Shown here: one piece after another, positions 25,876 to 34,862 of the stretch
Position numbering within the stretch: the first letter of the stretch is position 1
Layout of the letters: every line of letters begins with the position of its first letter
Source: Candidatus Hadersleviella danica
Lineage (GTDB): Bacteria; Chloroflexota; Anaerolineae; Promineifilales; Promineifilaceae
Length of the DNA stretch: 64,000 nucleotides
Direction: 5' to 3'
Assembly: GCA_016711405.1 (NCBI GenBank)
Contig: JADJSZ010000032.1
Coordinates: 16,615-80,614, forward strand
Program-made: the position numbers and the translations under genes
The notes under the pieces: generated by a model
What the model saw: the letters and a program-made list of their open reading frames with translations, nothing else
The model's database searches: none
What the model was told of the DNA's origin: nothing

Positions 25876-26568
25876 TCACTTCTCGCCTTGCAAGCGATGA
25901 AACAACACATTCGTCACAAAAGTCAGCCCCAGCAAAATAAAGCCGAGGGCGAGGGCGAGGGCGAAATTCCCTTTGCGGGTTTCCAGCACGATGGCCGTCG
26001 TCAGCACCCGTGTCTCCCCTTCGATATTGCCCCCCACCAGCATGACCGCGCCCACTTCGGAGATAATCCCTCCAAAGGCGGCAATCACGGCCGCCAACAC
26101 CCCCAACCGCGCCTCCAGCAACGTCTGCCACGCCAACTGCCACGGCGTGGCCCCCAGCGAACGCAATTGCAGGGGGATGAGCGGGTCTACGCCGCGCACG
26201 GCCGTTAACACCAGCCCCACCACCAGCGGCAAAGCGATAATCGTCTGCGCCGCAATCATAGCTGTGGGGGTGAACAACCAGCGCCAATCTCCCAGCGGCC
26301 CCTGATTGGAGATGAACAGGTAGACGGCCAGCCCCACCACCACAGGCGGCAAGCCCATGCCCGTGTAGATGAGCGGGAGCAGGCAACCCGCCAGCGGAAC
26401 CCGCTCACGCAACCCCAGCCACGCCCCCACAGGCACGCCCAACACCACCGCAATGAGCAACGCCCCCCCCGAAACGCGCAAAGTCAGCCAAACAATGCCC
26501 CCCAACGCCGCATCCCCCGCCCACAACAGGCGTAGGGCATCAAAAATGGCTTGCCAAAGAATGTCCAT
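25876..26568 (-). CDS. tupB: Tungstate ABC transporter permease
   Basis: 230 aa with about five to six helices. It has the permease EAA-type loop LRSLGATPWQLAWQTLLEAR and small-residue-rich helices, as usual for TupB/ModB-like permeases. It lies 72 bp upstream of tupC and 65 bp downstream of tupA; both gaps hold GTTAGTG-type arrays. Confidence 0.85.
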   Translation of the reverse strand: MDILWQAIFDALRLLWAGDAALGGIVWLTLRVSGGALLIAVVLGVPVGAWLGLRERVPLAGCLLPLIYTGMGLPPVVVGLAVYLFISNQGPLGDWRWLFTPTAMIAAQTIIALPLVVGLVLTAVRGVDPLIPLQLRSLGATPWQLAWQTLLEARLGVLAAVIAAFGGIISEVGAVMLVGGNIEGETRVLTTAIVLETRKGNFALALALGFILLGLTFVTNVLFHRLQGEK

Positions 26569-26580
26569 AGGGGGAGGGAA

Positions 26581-26641
26581 GTGGTTAGTGGTTTAGTGGC
26601 GAGTGGTCTGGTCTAGCCACTAGCCACTAACCACTAATCAC
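26581..26641. repeat. GTGGTTA / CACTAAC dyad array
   Basis: Left GTGGTTAGTGG units are mirrored by CCACTAACCACTA units around a 10-bp loop, inside the tupA-tupB gap. The right arm overlaps the tupA stop. A stem here could reduce tupBC relative to tupA. Confidence 0.85.
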
Positions 26642-27485
26642 TTGCATCTGGATAAAACAGGGGTTGGCCAAACGCTTCTACGCCGAATTGGGCGATGGCG
26701 GCTTGCGTTTCGGGGCTGGTCAGCCATGCGGCAAACTCGGCCGCCAATTCGTCGTTGATGTTGCCTTTGTCGGGGTTCACGATGATGACCCCATACGGAT
26801 TGAGCAGTTTACTATCCCCATTTTCGGCAATGCTCTCGCCGCCGACGACGATGACCAAGTTGGGCAAGTTGTCGCGCATGGACAAATAGGTGGCGCGGTC
26901 GGTCAGGGTGTAGGCGGCCGTTTCATTGGCAAAGGTCAGCGTGTCGCCCATCCCCTGCCCAATCGCCTGATACCAACTCATGCTGGCTGGGTCGGGGGTC
27001 AGATTGGCGGCCGTCCACAAACTCAACTCCTTGGTGTGTGTACCACTGTCGTCGCCCCGCGAGACAAAAGGAGCCTCGGCCGTGGCGATGGCCGTCAGGG
27101 CCTCGGCGGCCGTGCCCATGCCCACCGCGCCAGCGGGGTCGGCCGTTGGCCCCACCAAGATAAAGTCGTTGTACATGACATCGTAGCGGGCTATCCCATG
27201 CCCCGCTTCCATAAAGGCATCTTCCCGCGCTCGCGCATGGACGAGCAACACATCCGCATCGCCCGCTTCCCCAATGGTAATCGCTTGCCCTGTGCCCACC
27301 GCCACCACGTCCACGCGGGCGTTGGCTTCTTCCTCAAAAGCGGGCAAGATGGCCTCCAGCAAGCCCGAATCGGCCGTGCTGGTTGTCGTCGCCAAGCGCA
27401 AAACGGCTGGCTCGGCCGTGCCACAACTGGCCATCGCCAGCACAAACAGGAACATCAAGGTCATTGACCACAAATTGCGTTTCAT
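26634..27485 (-). CDS. tupA: Tungstate-binding lipoprotein
   Basis: 283 aa. Signal peptide with lipid-attachment Cys21 (AMASC). The mature start LRLATTTSTADSGLLEAILP is the TupA hallmark (TTTST...SGL), distinguishing it from ModA and WtpA. VLLVHAR, YNDFILVGP and SRGDDSGTHTKE continue the family pattern. It binds oxyanion outside the membrane and delivers it to TupBC. A dyad matching the ModE box lies 17-39 bp upstream of the ATG. Shine-Dalgarno GGAG is present. Confidence 0.9.
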   Translation of the reverse strand: MKRNLWSMTLMFLFVLAMASCGTAEPAVLRLATTTSTADSGLLEAILPAFEEEANARVDVVAVGTGQAITIGEAGDADVLLVHARAREDAFMEAGHGIARYDVMYNDFILVGPTADPAGAVGMGTAAEALTAIATAEAPFVSRGDDSGTHTKELSLWTAANLTPDPASMSWYQAIGQGMGDTLTFANETAAYTLTDRATYLSMRDNLPNLVIVVGGESIAENGDSKLLNPYGVIIVNPDKGNINDELAAEFAAWLTSPETQAAIAQFGVEAFGQPLFYPDASD

Positions 27486-27501
27486 TGTTATTCTCCAAAG
27501 T

Positions 27502-27524
27502 CGTTATGATGAAAATTCATAACG
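27502..27524 (-). promoter_or_regulatory. ModE-box-like operator upstream of tupA
   Basis: The perfect dyad CGTTATGA-7 bp-TCATAACG gives CGTTAT-N11-ATAACG. From memory, the E. coli ModE operator has CGTTAT and ATAACG half-sites ~12 bp apart. It lies between the ModE-like gene and tupA, exactly where a metal-oxyanion repressor would act. Confidence 0.75.
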
Positions 27525-27531
27525 CTGGAGT

Positions 27532-27894
27532 TTACTCAGTTGGCAAACCAGTGTCAATGTCGCCAAAGAGGGCACTGTAGCGGGTTTGGAGGAGGTCGTC
27601 TAGCTCTTGGCTGAGTTGGTTGAAACGGCCGATAACCCCCTCGGCCAGCGGCGTGAGCGAGGCCCCACCCCCCGCACGGCCGCCCGTGCGCGTCTGCACC
27701 AGTTGGCGGCCGAGGCGGGTTTCCATCTCGTGGATTTTTTGCCACGCAATGCGGTAAGGCACATCCATCTCGGCCGCGCCCGCGCTAATGGAGCCTGTGC
27801 GGCCGATGGCTTCCAGCAAGCGAATGCGCCACAACGAGAGAGCCACCTCCCCCTCCCTTTCGAGCCAAAAATTGAATTGGGGCAGAAGTTCCAT
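27532..27894 (-). CDS. ModE-like winged-helix regulator, DNA-binding domain only
   Basis: 120 aa. It has the ModE N-terminal winged helix: LLEAIGRTGSISAGAAEMD, the YRIAWQKIHEME helix, then the GGRAGGGASLTPLAEGVIGRF wing and helix. The C-terminal molbindin (TOBE) domains of full ModE are absent, so it may sense metal through a partner or not at all. First gene of the modE-tupABC unit. Such short ModE-like proteins are common beside tup and mod operons. Confidence 0.85.
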   Translation of the reverse strand: MELLPQFNFWLEREGEVALSLWRIRLLEAIGRTGSISAGAAEMDVPYRIAWQKIHEMETRLGRQLVQTRTGGRAGGGASLTPLAEGVIGRFNQLSQELDDLLQTRYSALFGDIDTGLPTE

Positions 27895-27961
27895 AAGAAA
27901 GGATGAAGAGCGAAAGACAAAGGAGGATAAGGAAGGCTTGATTTTACCCCGTTCGCTGGGC

Positions 27962-28055
27962 TATGGCATTGGTCACTGGTCACTGGTCATTGGCCATTGG
28001 CTCACATTCACCAACACCCCTTTTGTTCATTGCTCCTTGTTCATTGCTCATTGCT
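27962..28055. repeat. Composite GTCATTG + TTCATTG array
   Basis: About five GTCATTG/GTCACTG units, a ~30-bp core, then TTCATTG/CTCATTG units abutting the next ATG. The same two-part structure occurs at 45840-45933 and 49685-49785. Confidence 0.8.
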
Positions 28056-29387
28056 ATGCGCCACCTTCTTTTCTCCCTCTTGCTCCTTTTGCCCTTGGTT
28101 AGTGCGGCGTGCAATACGGCCGCCCCCGCCACTTCGGAAGCCATCACCTACCGCTACGACAATTTGCCCGACGAAGCAGACACGAGCGCGGCCGTGGCCG
28201 AATTTCGCGCCATCTCCAAATGGCACAAATACGACCTGACCTACAGCTTTATCAACAGCACCAACAAGCTCGCGGGCGAGAGTGAGCGGGAGCTGGTGCG
28301 CGAGGCGTTTGCCATTTGGGCGGCCGCCACCCCGCTCACCTTTACCGAGGTGGGGTCAGGGCAAGCGGCCGACATTGAAATTGGGTGGTATGAAGGGGAT
28401 TATGGCTTTATCGAGCCATTTGATGGCCCCGGCAACGTGTTGGCCCACGCCACCTTCCCCAACCCGTTCGCCCCGCAACAGGTTTATCTCCATTTTGACA
28501 ACACCGAACGGTGGGTGAATAGCCTGAACGAGAATGTGGATTTGCTCAGTGTGGCTATCCACGAAATAGGGCATGTACTGGGCTTGGGGCACAGCCGCGA
28601 CCCTCGCGCCATCATGTATGCCAGCTATTCTGGCCCCAACCGCACCCTCAGTGCGGATGATATTGCGGGTGTCACAGAATTGTATGGGGTGAATAGCACG
28701 GCCGAGGCCCCCACCACCCCTCCTGCGGGCGCAGAAGTTCCCCCCAGCACCAATGTGGATAGCGATAGCGACGGCCTGAGCGATGCCGAAGAGGTCTACA
28801 TCACGGGCACAGGCCCCCAAAACCGCGACACCGATGGGGATGGCGTTCCCGATGGCCTCGAGGTGCTTTACCGCATGAACCCGCTCGACCCCGACATGGA
28901 CAAGGATGGCGTGAACGACGGGGATGAGATTCGGGCGAGCACAAACCCCTTCTTCCCCGACCAACAAGCGGCCGTTTCGGCCGAATTAGTCCAGCAAGTC
29001 AGCCAGTACCTAAGCGAGGCGATTCGCTTGGAGATTCGCGCCCTGCGGACAGGGGATGCGGCCGTGGCCGCCCCCGTGCTCTCGGCCGATGTTCTGGCAC
29101 TTCTCGAACAGCAAATCACCCTGCTCAACCAGCAGGGGCAGGTGCAACTCTCCACCTTTGATTATTACAATAGCTATCTGGCCGATGTGCGCCTCATCAG
29201 CAACCGCCAAATTGAGGTGGATAGTTGTGAGCGTTGGTCTACGGCGGTGTTTGACAAGGCTACGGGCGCGGCCGTGCGAAGCACAGGCACGCAACTCATT
29301 CCCCAAACCATTACCTTGCGCCAACTAGACATTGGCTGGCGCATTACGGCCGTCGAATTTCGAGAAGCCCCCGCCTTTTGCCGCTAA
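28056..29387 (+). CDS. Matrixin-like zinc metalloprotease with calcium-binding TSP3-type repeats
   Basis: 443 aa from the ATG reading MRHLLFSLLLL. The upstream in-frame extension is heptamer-array translation and was rejected. Signal peptide with a possible but non-ideal lipobox (VSAAC). The catalytic domain carries HEIGHVLGLGH (His169, His173, His179) and a Met-turn IMYASY, the metzincin/M10 pattern. From ~245 come thrombospondin type-3-like Ca2+ repeats (DSDSDGLSDAEE, DTDGDGVPDGLE, DMDKDGVNDGDE). The C-terminal ~130 residues are a separate domain resembling no family I can name. Probably secreted and calcium-stabilised. Confidence 0.85.
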   Translation: MRHLLFSLLLLLPLVSAACNTAAPATSEAITYRYDNLPDEADTSAAVAEFRAISKWHKYDLTYSFINSTNKLAGESERELVREAFAIWAAATPLTFTEVGSGQAADIEIGWYEGDYGFIEPFDGPGNVLAHATFPNPFAPQQVYLHFDNTERWVNSLNENVDLLSVAIHEIGHVLGLGHSRDPRAIMYASYSGPNRTLSADDIAGVTELYGVNSTAEAPTTPPAGAEVPPSTNVDSDSDGLSDAEEVYITGTGPQNRDTDGDGVPDGLEVLYRMNPLDPDMDKDGVNDGDEIRASTNPFFPDQQAAVSAELVQQVSQYLSEAIRLEIRALRTGDAAVAAPVLSADVLALLEQQITLLNQQGQVQLSTFDYYNSYLADVRLISNRQIEVDSCERWSTAVFDKATGAAVRSTGTQLIPQTITLRQLDIGWRITAVEFREAPAFCR

Positions 29388-29394
29388 TTTTGTG

Positions 29395-29442
29395 ACAAGT
29401 TACAGGTTACAAGTGGCAAGCGACTTGTAACCTGTAACTTGT
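29395..29442. repeat. 20-bp perfect dyad (ACAAGTT family)
   Basis: The arm 29395-29414 (ACAAGTTACAGGTTACAAGT) is exactly complementary to 29423-29442 around 8 bp. It lies 8 bp after the protease stop. Confidence 0.9.
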
Positions 29443-29484
29443 AACTCGCAACCCATCCCAACCCTTTTCACAGCCCCAGACCAC

Positions 29485-31276
29485 ATGAAAACCACCCCAC
29501 GCCCGCCTCTTGTTTTGGCCGCCACGGCCGTCCTCCTGCTCCTCACCACCCTTTTCACCCCTTCCTTGCAGGCAGGGGGTGGCCTTATTTATGTCAACCA
29601 TGCCGCCACAGGAAGCAACAATGGCACAGATTGGGACAACGCTTATACCGACTTGCAAGACGCGCTGGCTGGGGCCATAGATGGAAGCGAAATTTGGGTG
29701 GCGCAAGGCGTGTACACACCCGGCAACACGGCCGATGACAGCTTCCACCTCCTCAGCGATGTCGCCCTCTACGGGGGTTTTGCCGCCACCGAAACCCTCC
29801 GCACCCAGCGCGATTGGGTGGCCAATGTCACCGTCTTGAGCGGCGACATAGGTGGCGATGATATAGCAGATAGTCATGGGGTGGTCACTACCACCGCCCA
29901 CCTGACAGGAACCAACAGCGCCCATGTGGTCACGGCCGAGTTCATCAACAATGCCACCCTCGATGGCTTTACCATTACCGCAGGCAATGCCAGCACAGGC
30001 AACCCTGTGTGCCCCAGTGCCTGCGGCGGCGGCTTGCGCCTCGACGATGCGAAACCCACACTGGCCAATTTGGCCATCAGCGGCAATGCCGCTCATTATG
30101 GTGGCGGCTTACACATCTCCTCAAATAGCAGTCCCATGTTTGCAAAACATCATCATTCAGGGCAATTCAGCCCTCCTGAATGGGGGCGGCTTGCTGAGTG
30201 GCACAGAAAGTGCCCCCACCTTGTACAACGCCTTAATCACAGGCAACACGGCGGGCGCAAGCGGGGGCGGAATCTTCAACGCAGGCGGCAATGCAGAGCT
30301 GGTGAATATCACCCTGAGTGGCAATTGGGCGGGTGTGCGTGGGGGCGGGATGGCCAACCGGCAAGGGAGTGAGCCAAACCTCATCAACAGCATTGCGTGG
30401 CACAACGAAGATGCGAGTGGGCTGGGAACGCTAACGGCCAATTTAGACAACAGTGCCGACAGCTTGCCCTTTGTGCGCTTCAGCCTTGTACAAGGGAGCG
30501 GCGGCAGTGGCCTTGGCTGGGCGAGCAATGCGGGGGTGGATTACGGCCAGAATATCGCCAGCAACCCCTTGTTTGAGGAGCCGATTGACCCTGCTGAAGT
30601 GCCGACCACGGCCGGTGATTTTCAACTCCAGCTCATCTCCCCTGCGGTAGATAAGGGCCTCCAAATACTCAATCCCTTGCCGTTCGATGTGGCGGGCAAT
30701 GTGCGTATCCAAAATGGGGCCATTGACATGGGGGCGTATGAGTCGCCCCCCGCTTCGGTGGCGACGGCCGTCTTTGCCGGCACAGGCCACGGCCGCATCA
30801 CCAGCTCCCCCGCTGGGGTGGATTGCACCACCACCTGTGCCACCCCTTTTAATGTGGGGCAGATAGTGACCTTGACGGCCGAGACAACCACGGCCGAATC
30901 CAATTTTGTGGGGTGGAGCGGGGTGTGTAGCGGCACAGGCACTTGCTTCCTCGAACTCAACACCAGCCAAACGGTGACGGCCACTTTTACGCTGAACCAA
31001 TACGAGTTGGCCATCACCAAAACAGGGGTGGGCAGTGGCCTTGTCACCAGCACCCCTGCGGGGCTGAATTGCGGGGCGACTTGCACGGCCGATTTTGATT
31101 TTGGCACGGAAGTGACTCTAACGGCCACGGCCGATACGGGGTTTGCTTTTCGCGGCTGGAGCGGGGCGTGTAGTGGGGTGGCTCCCGTTTGTATTGTTAC
31201 GGTTGAGGAGGCGCAGACGGTAACGGCCAACTTTGGGCTGAAAGCAGTCTTTTTGCCGCTAATCAGCACACCGTAG
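29485..31276 (+). CDS. Secreted beta-helix protein with InlB-type B repeats (frameshifted)
   Basis: About 597 residues. Signal peptide ~1-30; then a right-handed parallel beta-helix region with polymorphic-outer-membrane-like repeats (FTITAGNAS, GGGLRLDDA, ALITGNTAG, GGGIFNAGG). Two Cys-rich Listeria/Bacteroides-type repeats follow (GVDCTTTCATPF...GWSGVCSG and GLNCGATCTADFDFG...GWSGACSG). The C-terminus ends AVFLPLISTP. At about 30142 an extra G separates SSPMF from QNIIIQGNS, and the two frames join there. Likely extracellular adhesion or polysaccharide contact; no lyase catalytic residues can be assigned. Confidence 0.75.
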
Positions 31277-31280
31277 GAGG

Positions 31281-31330
31281 GAGAGCAAGAGAGGAAGAGA
31301 GCCTTAGCACTCTCTTCCTCTCTTCCTCCC
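31281..31330. repeat. AGAGGAAGAGAG / CTCTCTTCCTCT dyad
   Basis: A purine-rich array is mirrored by its complement around ~12 bp, between the convergent beta-helix and aminopeptidase genes. Probably serves as a shared terminator stem. Confidence 0.8.
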
Positions 31331-31339
31331 CCTCTCCAA

Positions 31340-32869
31340 TTAGTTGCGCAGATAGGCGATGAGCAGGCGCACGCCAAAACCCGTCGCGCCCTTGGCTCCG
31401 CCGAGTTGGGCTTGAGAGCTGTAAGCCATCCCCGCAATGTCGAGATGGGCCCACGGGTAGGCGGTGAATTCGCGCAAAAAGACGGCCGAGGTTCCCACGC
31501 CCCCATAACGGCCGCCGCTGTTCTTCATGTCGGCCACATCCGTCTTGATTTTCTCGCGGTAATCATCCCACAGGGGCATAGGCCACAACCGCTCGAAAGT
31601 GGCTTGGCCAGCGGCCGTCAGCCGCCCCTGCAACCCCTCATCGTTGCAGAAAATCCCCGCCGCCACATCCTCTCCCAACGCAATGACACACGCCCCCGTC
31701 AGGGTGGCCAAATCTATCACGGCCGCTGGGGTGTAGCGCTGGGCAAAGACCAACGCATCGGCCAAAATCATGCGCCCTTCGGCATCGGTGCTGATAATTT
31801 CGATGGTTTTGCCGTTGCTGGCCGTAATCACATCGGCCGGGCGATAGGCGGCCGAATCGGGTTTGTTGTCGGTGCAGGGAGCCAGCCCCACCACATGCCG
31901 CGCCAGCTTGAGCGCCCCGACGGTGTGCATGGTTCCCAACACGGCCGCCGCACCAGCCATGTCGCTCTTCATCTGCCACATGCTGTCGCTGGGCTTAATG
32001 GAGATGCCGCCTGTGTCAAATGTCACCCCTTTGCCGACCAGCACCACGGCCGCTTCTTCCGCGCCGTCGTGTTCGAGGGCAATAAAATAGGGTTCATCGG
32101 CCGAGCCTTGGGCGACGGCCAAAAACGCGCCCATCTTGTGCTCGGCCGCCCACGCCCTATCGCCAATGGTGGCGCGGAAGCCGTGGCGTTCGGCCAAATA
32201 GCGGGCCACCTCGGCCAGTGCGGCGGGGGTGGCGATGTTGGGCGGCAAGTTGACCAAATCGCGGGCCAGCCCTGCCCCTTGGGCAACGGCCGTGCCGACG
32301 CGCAAGCCAGCTTCCACGGCCGCCAATTTTTCGGCCGCCACCTCGACTACGCTCAACATCAATTCGCCTTCGGCGGGGGTGTGTTCGTGCGCCCATGCGC
32401 CGTGTGTGGCCAGCCGTGCCCCGAGGTCATCGAGGGCGGTGGCGCGGTATTGGTAGAGGACGGCCGCCGCCCCTTCGAGGGTGGCTTGGGCGGCCGTGGC
32501 CACATCCAGCCCCGCCACGCCTGCGCCGTGGACAATGGTGGCGACTTGCCGGCCGCCTAAATCGGCGGCGCGTTTCACCCCTGCGGCCGAGGCGCGGCGC
32601 ACCTGCTCCACATCGAACTTGGCGCGGGGGCCTAGCCCGACGACGAGGACGCGCTGGGCGGGGATGGCGCCGCGTGGGTAAAGCACGCCGACTTCGCCCG
32701 CTTTGCCTTTCAGGTCGCCGCTGGCAATCAGTTCGCTGATGGCTCCGCCGAGGGCGGCATCTACCGCGCCTGTGGCGCCGCTGGGGGTGGTGACATCGTC
32801 GAAGAGGTTGATGATGAGGGTGTCGGCCGTGGTTTGCTCAATGGCCTCGTGCAGGAGTTGAAGTTTCAT
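31340..32869 (-). CDS. pepA: Leucyl aminopeptidase, M17 family
   Basis: 509 aa, the usual family length. The N-terminal macro-like domain is followed by the catalytic domain with VGKGVTFDTGGISIKP, the metal/active-site DMAGAAAVLGTM, and the family signature as STDAEGRMILADAL. The signature usually starts with Asn, here Ser. DLATLTGAC and GGRYGGVGTSAVFL follow. Cytosolic dimetal exopeptidase for peptide turnover, forming homohexamers in known members. Separate from the convergent upstream gene. Confidence 0.92.
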   Translation of the reverse strand: MKLQLLHEAIEQTTADTLIINLFDDVTTPSGATGAVDAALGGAISELIASGDLKGKAGEVGVLYPRGAIPAQRVLVVGLGPRAKFDVEQVRRASAAGVKRAADLGGRQVATIVHGAGVAGLDVATAAQATLEGAAAVLYQYRATALDDLGARLATHGAWAHEHTPAEGELMLSVVEVAAEKLAAVEAGLRVGTAVAQGAGLARDLVNLPPNIATPAALAEVARYLAERHGFRATIGDRAWAAEHKMGAFLAVAQGSADEPYFIALEHDGAEEAAVVLVGKGVTFDTGGISIKPSDSMWQMKSDMAGAAAVLGTMHTVGALKLARHVVGLAPCTDNKPDSAAYRPADVITASNGKTIEIISTDAEGRMILADALVFAQRYTPAAVIDLATLTGACVIALGEDVAAGIFCNDEGLQGRLTAAGQATFERLWPMPLWDDYREKIKTDVADMKNSGGRYGGVGTSAVFLREFTAYPWAHLDIAGMAYSSQAQLGGAKGATGFGVRLLIAYLRN

Positions 32870-33468
32870 GGATTTTCTCTGGGGTAGTGGTAAAAAATGT
32901 CAGGCTTATAGTCATCAATAAGTTGTGGATTGGTGGCATTGACCCAATCAAGCGGTTAAAGCCGTTGCCACGTACCACCAGAATCGTTGGCTCTTTTTTA
33001 ACATGGTTCCAGCCATCCGTGCAATTTGGAACAGCAAATTGGTTAGTGTCATGGGTTTTTCGCCATAAACTGGGTTGCAGGTTACAAGTTACAAGTCGTT
33101 TAGGATCGCGAAGTTTTTAACTTGAACAAATGGCGTTATTGCGTTTTTTTTAACGCAAAGTCGCCAAGACGCAAAGAGCGCAAAGGGTCTCGAGAAAAAT
33201 CGGTGCTCTATGGTTAAAAAAAGGGCTAACGTCGCCACTACAAGTTAAATCTGAATGTAACTGTTCAGGTGTGTAGGAACGACTTTAGTCGTAGGCTTGT
33301 AATAACGGTTTTAGCCGTTCGGTTGAACAAAACAAACCATCTGGGAGACGCTTACCCTCCTCCAAAATGATGTCTGTCAAATCCATCAGTTACCAATTGA
33401 CGATTAGGAATCGGGTCTGTAAACTAAGCGGCAATTCTACCCAATCCCCAGTTTTCAAGGAGATTAAC
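32870..33468. other. Long non-coding spacer before the collar-protein pair
   Basis: No supported gene. It contains TTACAAG units near 33080 and an AACGCAAAG/GACGCAAAG stretch near 33150-33190. Two short palindromes follow at 33279-33319, then the leader shared by both collar genes from 33391. The pepA promoter must lie at its left end. Confidence 0.6.
33279..33319. repeat. Two adjacent small palindromes
   Basis: ACGACTTTAGTCGT and AACGGTTTTAGCCGTT stand 11 bp apart. Each can form a short hairpin; this style of element is common in intergenic repeats of other phyla. Confidence 0.65.
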
Positions 33469-33996
33469 ATGTCGGAACCGTTTATTGGTCAGATTATTAT
33501 GTTTGGCGGTAATTTCGCCATTCGGGGCTATGCGCAGTGTGATGGGCAACTGTTGCCAATTGCTCAAAACTCGGCGCTTTTTTCCATTTTAGGCACCACC
33601 TATGGTGGCAATGGGCAAACGACGTTTGCCTTGCCCGATTTGCGCGGCCGTACAGCCATCCACATGGGCAGTGGCCCCGGTCTCTCCAGTTATGAATTGG
33701 GGGAAAGCAGTGGCAGTGAACGGGTGACCTTGACCGTGGCAGAAATGCCTAGCCATAACCACAAATTGGGTGTGCAATCGGGCACGGCCGACCAAGCCAG
33801 CCCACAAAACCATATCTTGGCCACCGAAGCAACTGGTTCGACCGCCATTTATAGCGCTGGACAGCCCGATGCTAGTGCCAACCCCGCCGCCATCAGCCCC
33901 ATGGGCGGAAGCCAGCCCCATACCAACATGCAACCCTATCTGACGCTCAACTTCCAGATTGCGCTAGTCGGTATTTTCCCTTCCCGCAACGACTAA
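33469..33996 (+). CDS. Phage tail-collar domain protein (MdpB-like), copy 1
   Basis: 175 aa, ATG behind AAGGAG. It has the microcystin-dependent-protein/tail-collar fold markers: GQIIMFGGNFAIRGYAQCDG, LPIAQNSALFSILGTTYGG, ALPDLRGRTAIHMG, AEMPSHNH and the C-terminal QPYLTLNFQIALVG. Such proteins occur at the tips of phage tails and of contractile injection systems, but also as stand-alone pairs with unknown function. No tail tube, sheath or baseplate genes are present, so it is probably the stand-alone type. Confidence 0.85.
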   Translation: MSEPFIGQIIMFGGNFAIRGYAQCDGQLLPIAQNSALFSILGTTYGGNGQTTFALPDLRGRTAIHMGSGPGLSSYELGESSGSERVTLTVAEMPSHNHKLGVQSGTADQASPQNHILATEATGSTAIYSAGQPDASANPAAISPMGGSQPHTNMQPYLTLNFQIALVGIFPSRND

Positions 33997-34020
33997 TTAG
34001 CTCTCTGCCTGAACAACCCT

Positions 34021-34057
34021 AAAACCGTCAAGGTCTCAAAAACCTCGACGGTTTTTT
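34021..34057 (+). terminator. Terminator of collar copy 1
   Basis: Stem AAAACCGTCAAGGT/ACCTCGACGGTTTT with one mismatch, ending in a T6 run. It lies 24 bp after the stop. Confidence 0.85.
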
Positions 34058-34268
34058 GCTTTTACCAACCTAACCAACTTCCCGCCACAGACGAGCCATT
34101 TATAGAGGCCATCTACCAACTACGCCTGCTTTACAGCCACCCATTCCGCACACCAACGGCCGTGTATCGCGTCCAAAATAACCCATCAATTACCAATTGA
34201 CGATTAGGAATCGGGTCTGTAAACTAAGCGGCAATTCTACCCAATCCCCAGTTTTCAAGGAGATTAAC

Positions 34269-34792
34269 ATGTCGGAACCGTATATTGGTCAGATTATTAT
34301 GTTTGGCGGTAATTTCGCCATTCGGGACTATGCGTTGTGTGATGGGCAAGTGTTGCCGATTGCTCAAAACCAAGCCCTGTTTTCTATTTTGGGCACCACC
34401 TATGGTGGCAATGGATCCACAACGTTTGGCTTGCCCGATTTGCGCGGCCGTACAGCCATTCACATGGGCAGTGGCCCCGGTCTCAGCAACTACTCTTGGG
34501 GGAAAGCAGTGGCAGTGAAACGGTGACCTTGACCGTGGCAGAAATGCCTAGCCATAACCACAAATTGGGTGTGCAATCGGGCACGGCTGACCAAGCCAAT
34601 CCCGAGAACCATATATTGGCCACCGAAGCAACTGGTTCGACGGCCGTTTATAGCGCTGGACAGCCCGATACCAGTGCCAACCCCGCCGCCATCAGCCTCA
34701 TGGGCGGAAGCCAGCCCCATACCAACATGCAACCCTATCTGACGCTCAACTTCCAGATTGCGCTTGTCGGTATTTACCCTTCCCGCAACTAA
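34269..34792 (+). CDS. Phage tail-collar domain protein (MdpB-like), copy 2 (frameshifted)
   Basis: About 174 residues. It matches copy 1 closely, with changes such as RDYALCDGQVLPIAQNQALF. One base is missing near 34497-34500 relative to copy 1 (LGESSGS becomes WGKAVAV). The second half is intact in the next frame, ending VGIYPSRN. Conservation of the downstream half at protein level argues for a sequencing gap or a very recent break. Two divergent tandem copies may assemble as a hetero-oligomer. Confidence 0.8.
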
Positions 34793-34816
34793 CTGGCTCT
34801 CTGCTCGAACTACATT

Positions 34817-34853
34817 AAAACCGTCGAGGTCTCGAAAACCTCGACGGTTTTTT
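34817..34853 (+). terminator. Terminator of collar copy 2
   Basis: Perfect stem AAAACCGTCGAGGT/ACCTCGACGGTTTT with a 7-base loop, ending in a T run. The next ATG follows 10 bp later, so the GNAT gene may depend on read-through or on its own weak promoter. Confidence 0.85.
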
Positions 34854-34862
34854 GTCATTATC

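Larger units (their letters stand above)
33391..34853 (+). repeat. Tandem duplication of leader, collar gene and terminator (800-bp period)
   Basis: Positions 33391-33468 and 34191-34268 are identical over 78 bp, including the Shine-Dalgarno. The two ORFs start 800 bp apart, stay highly similar, and each ends in a CCGTCGAGGT-type terminator. Confidence 0.9.

Noticed and set aside
31406..32560. 384-codon plus-strand ORF opposite the leucyl aminopeptidase
   Set aside because: Shadow of a strongly conserved M17 gene on the other strand.
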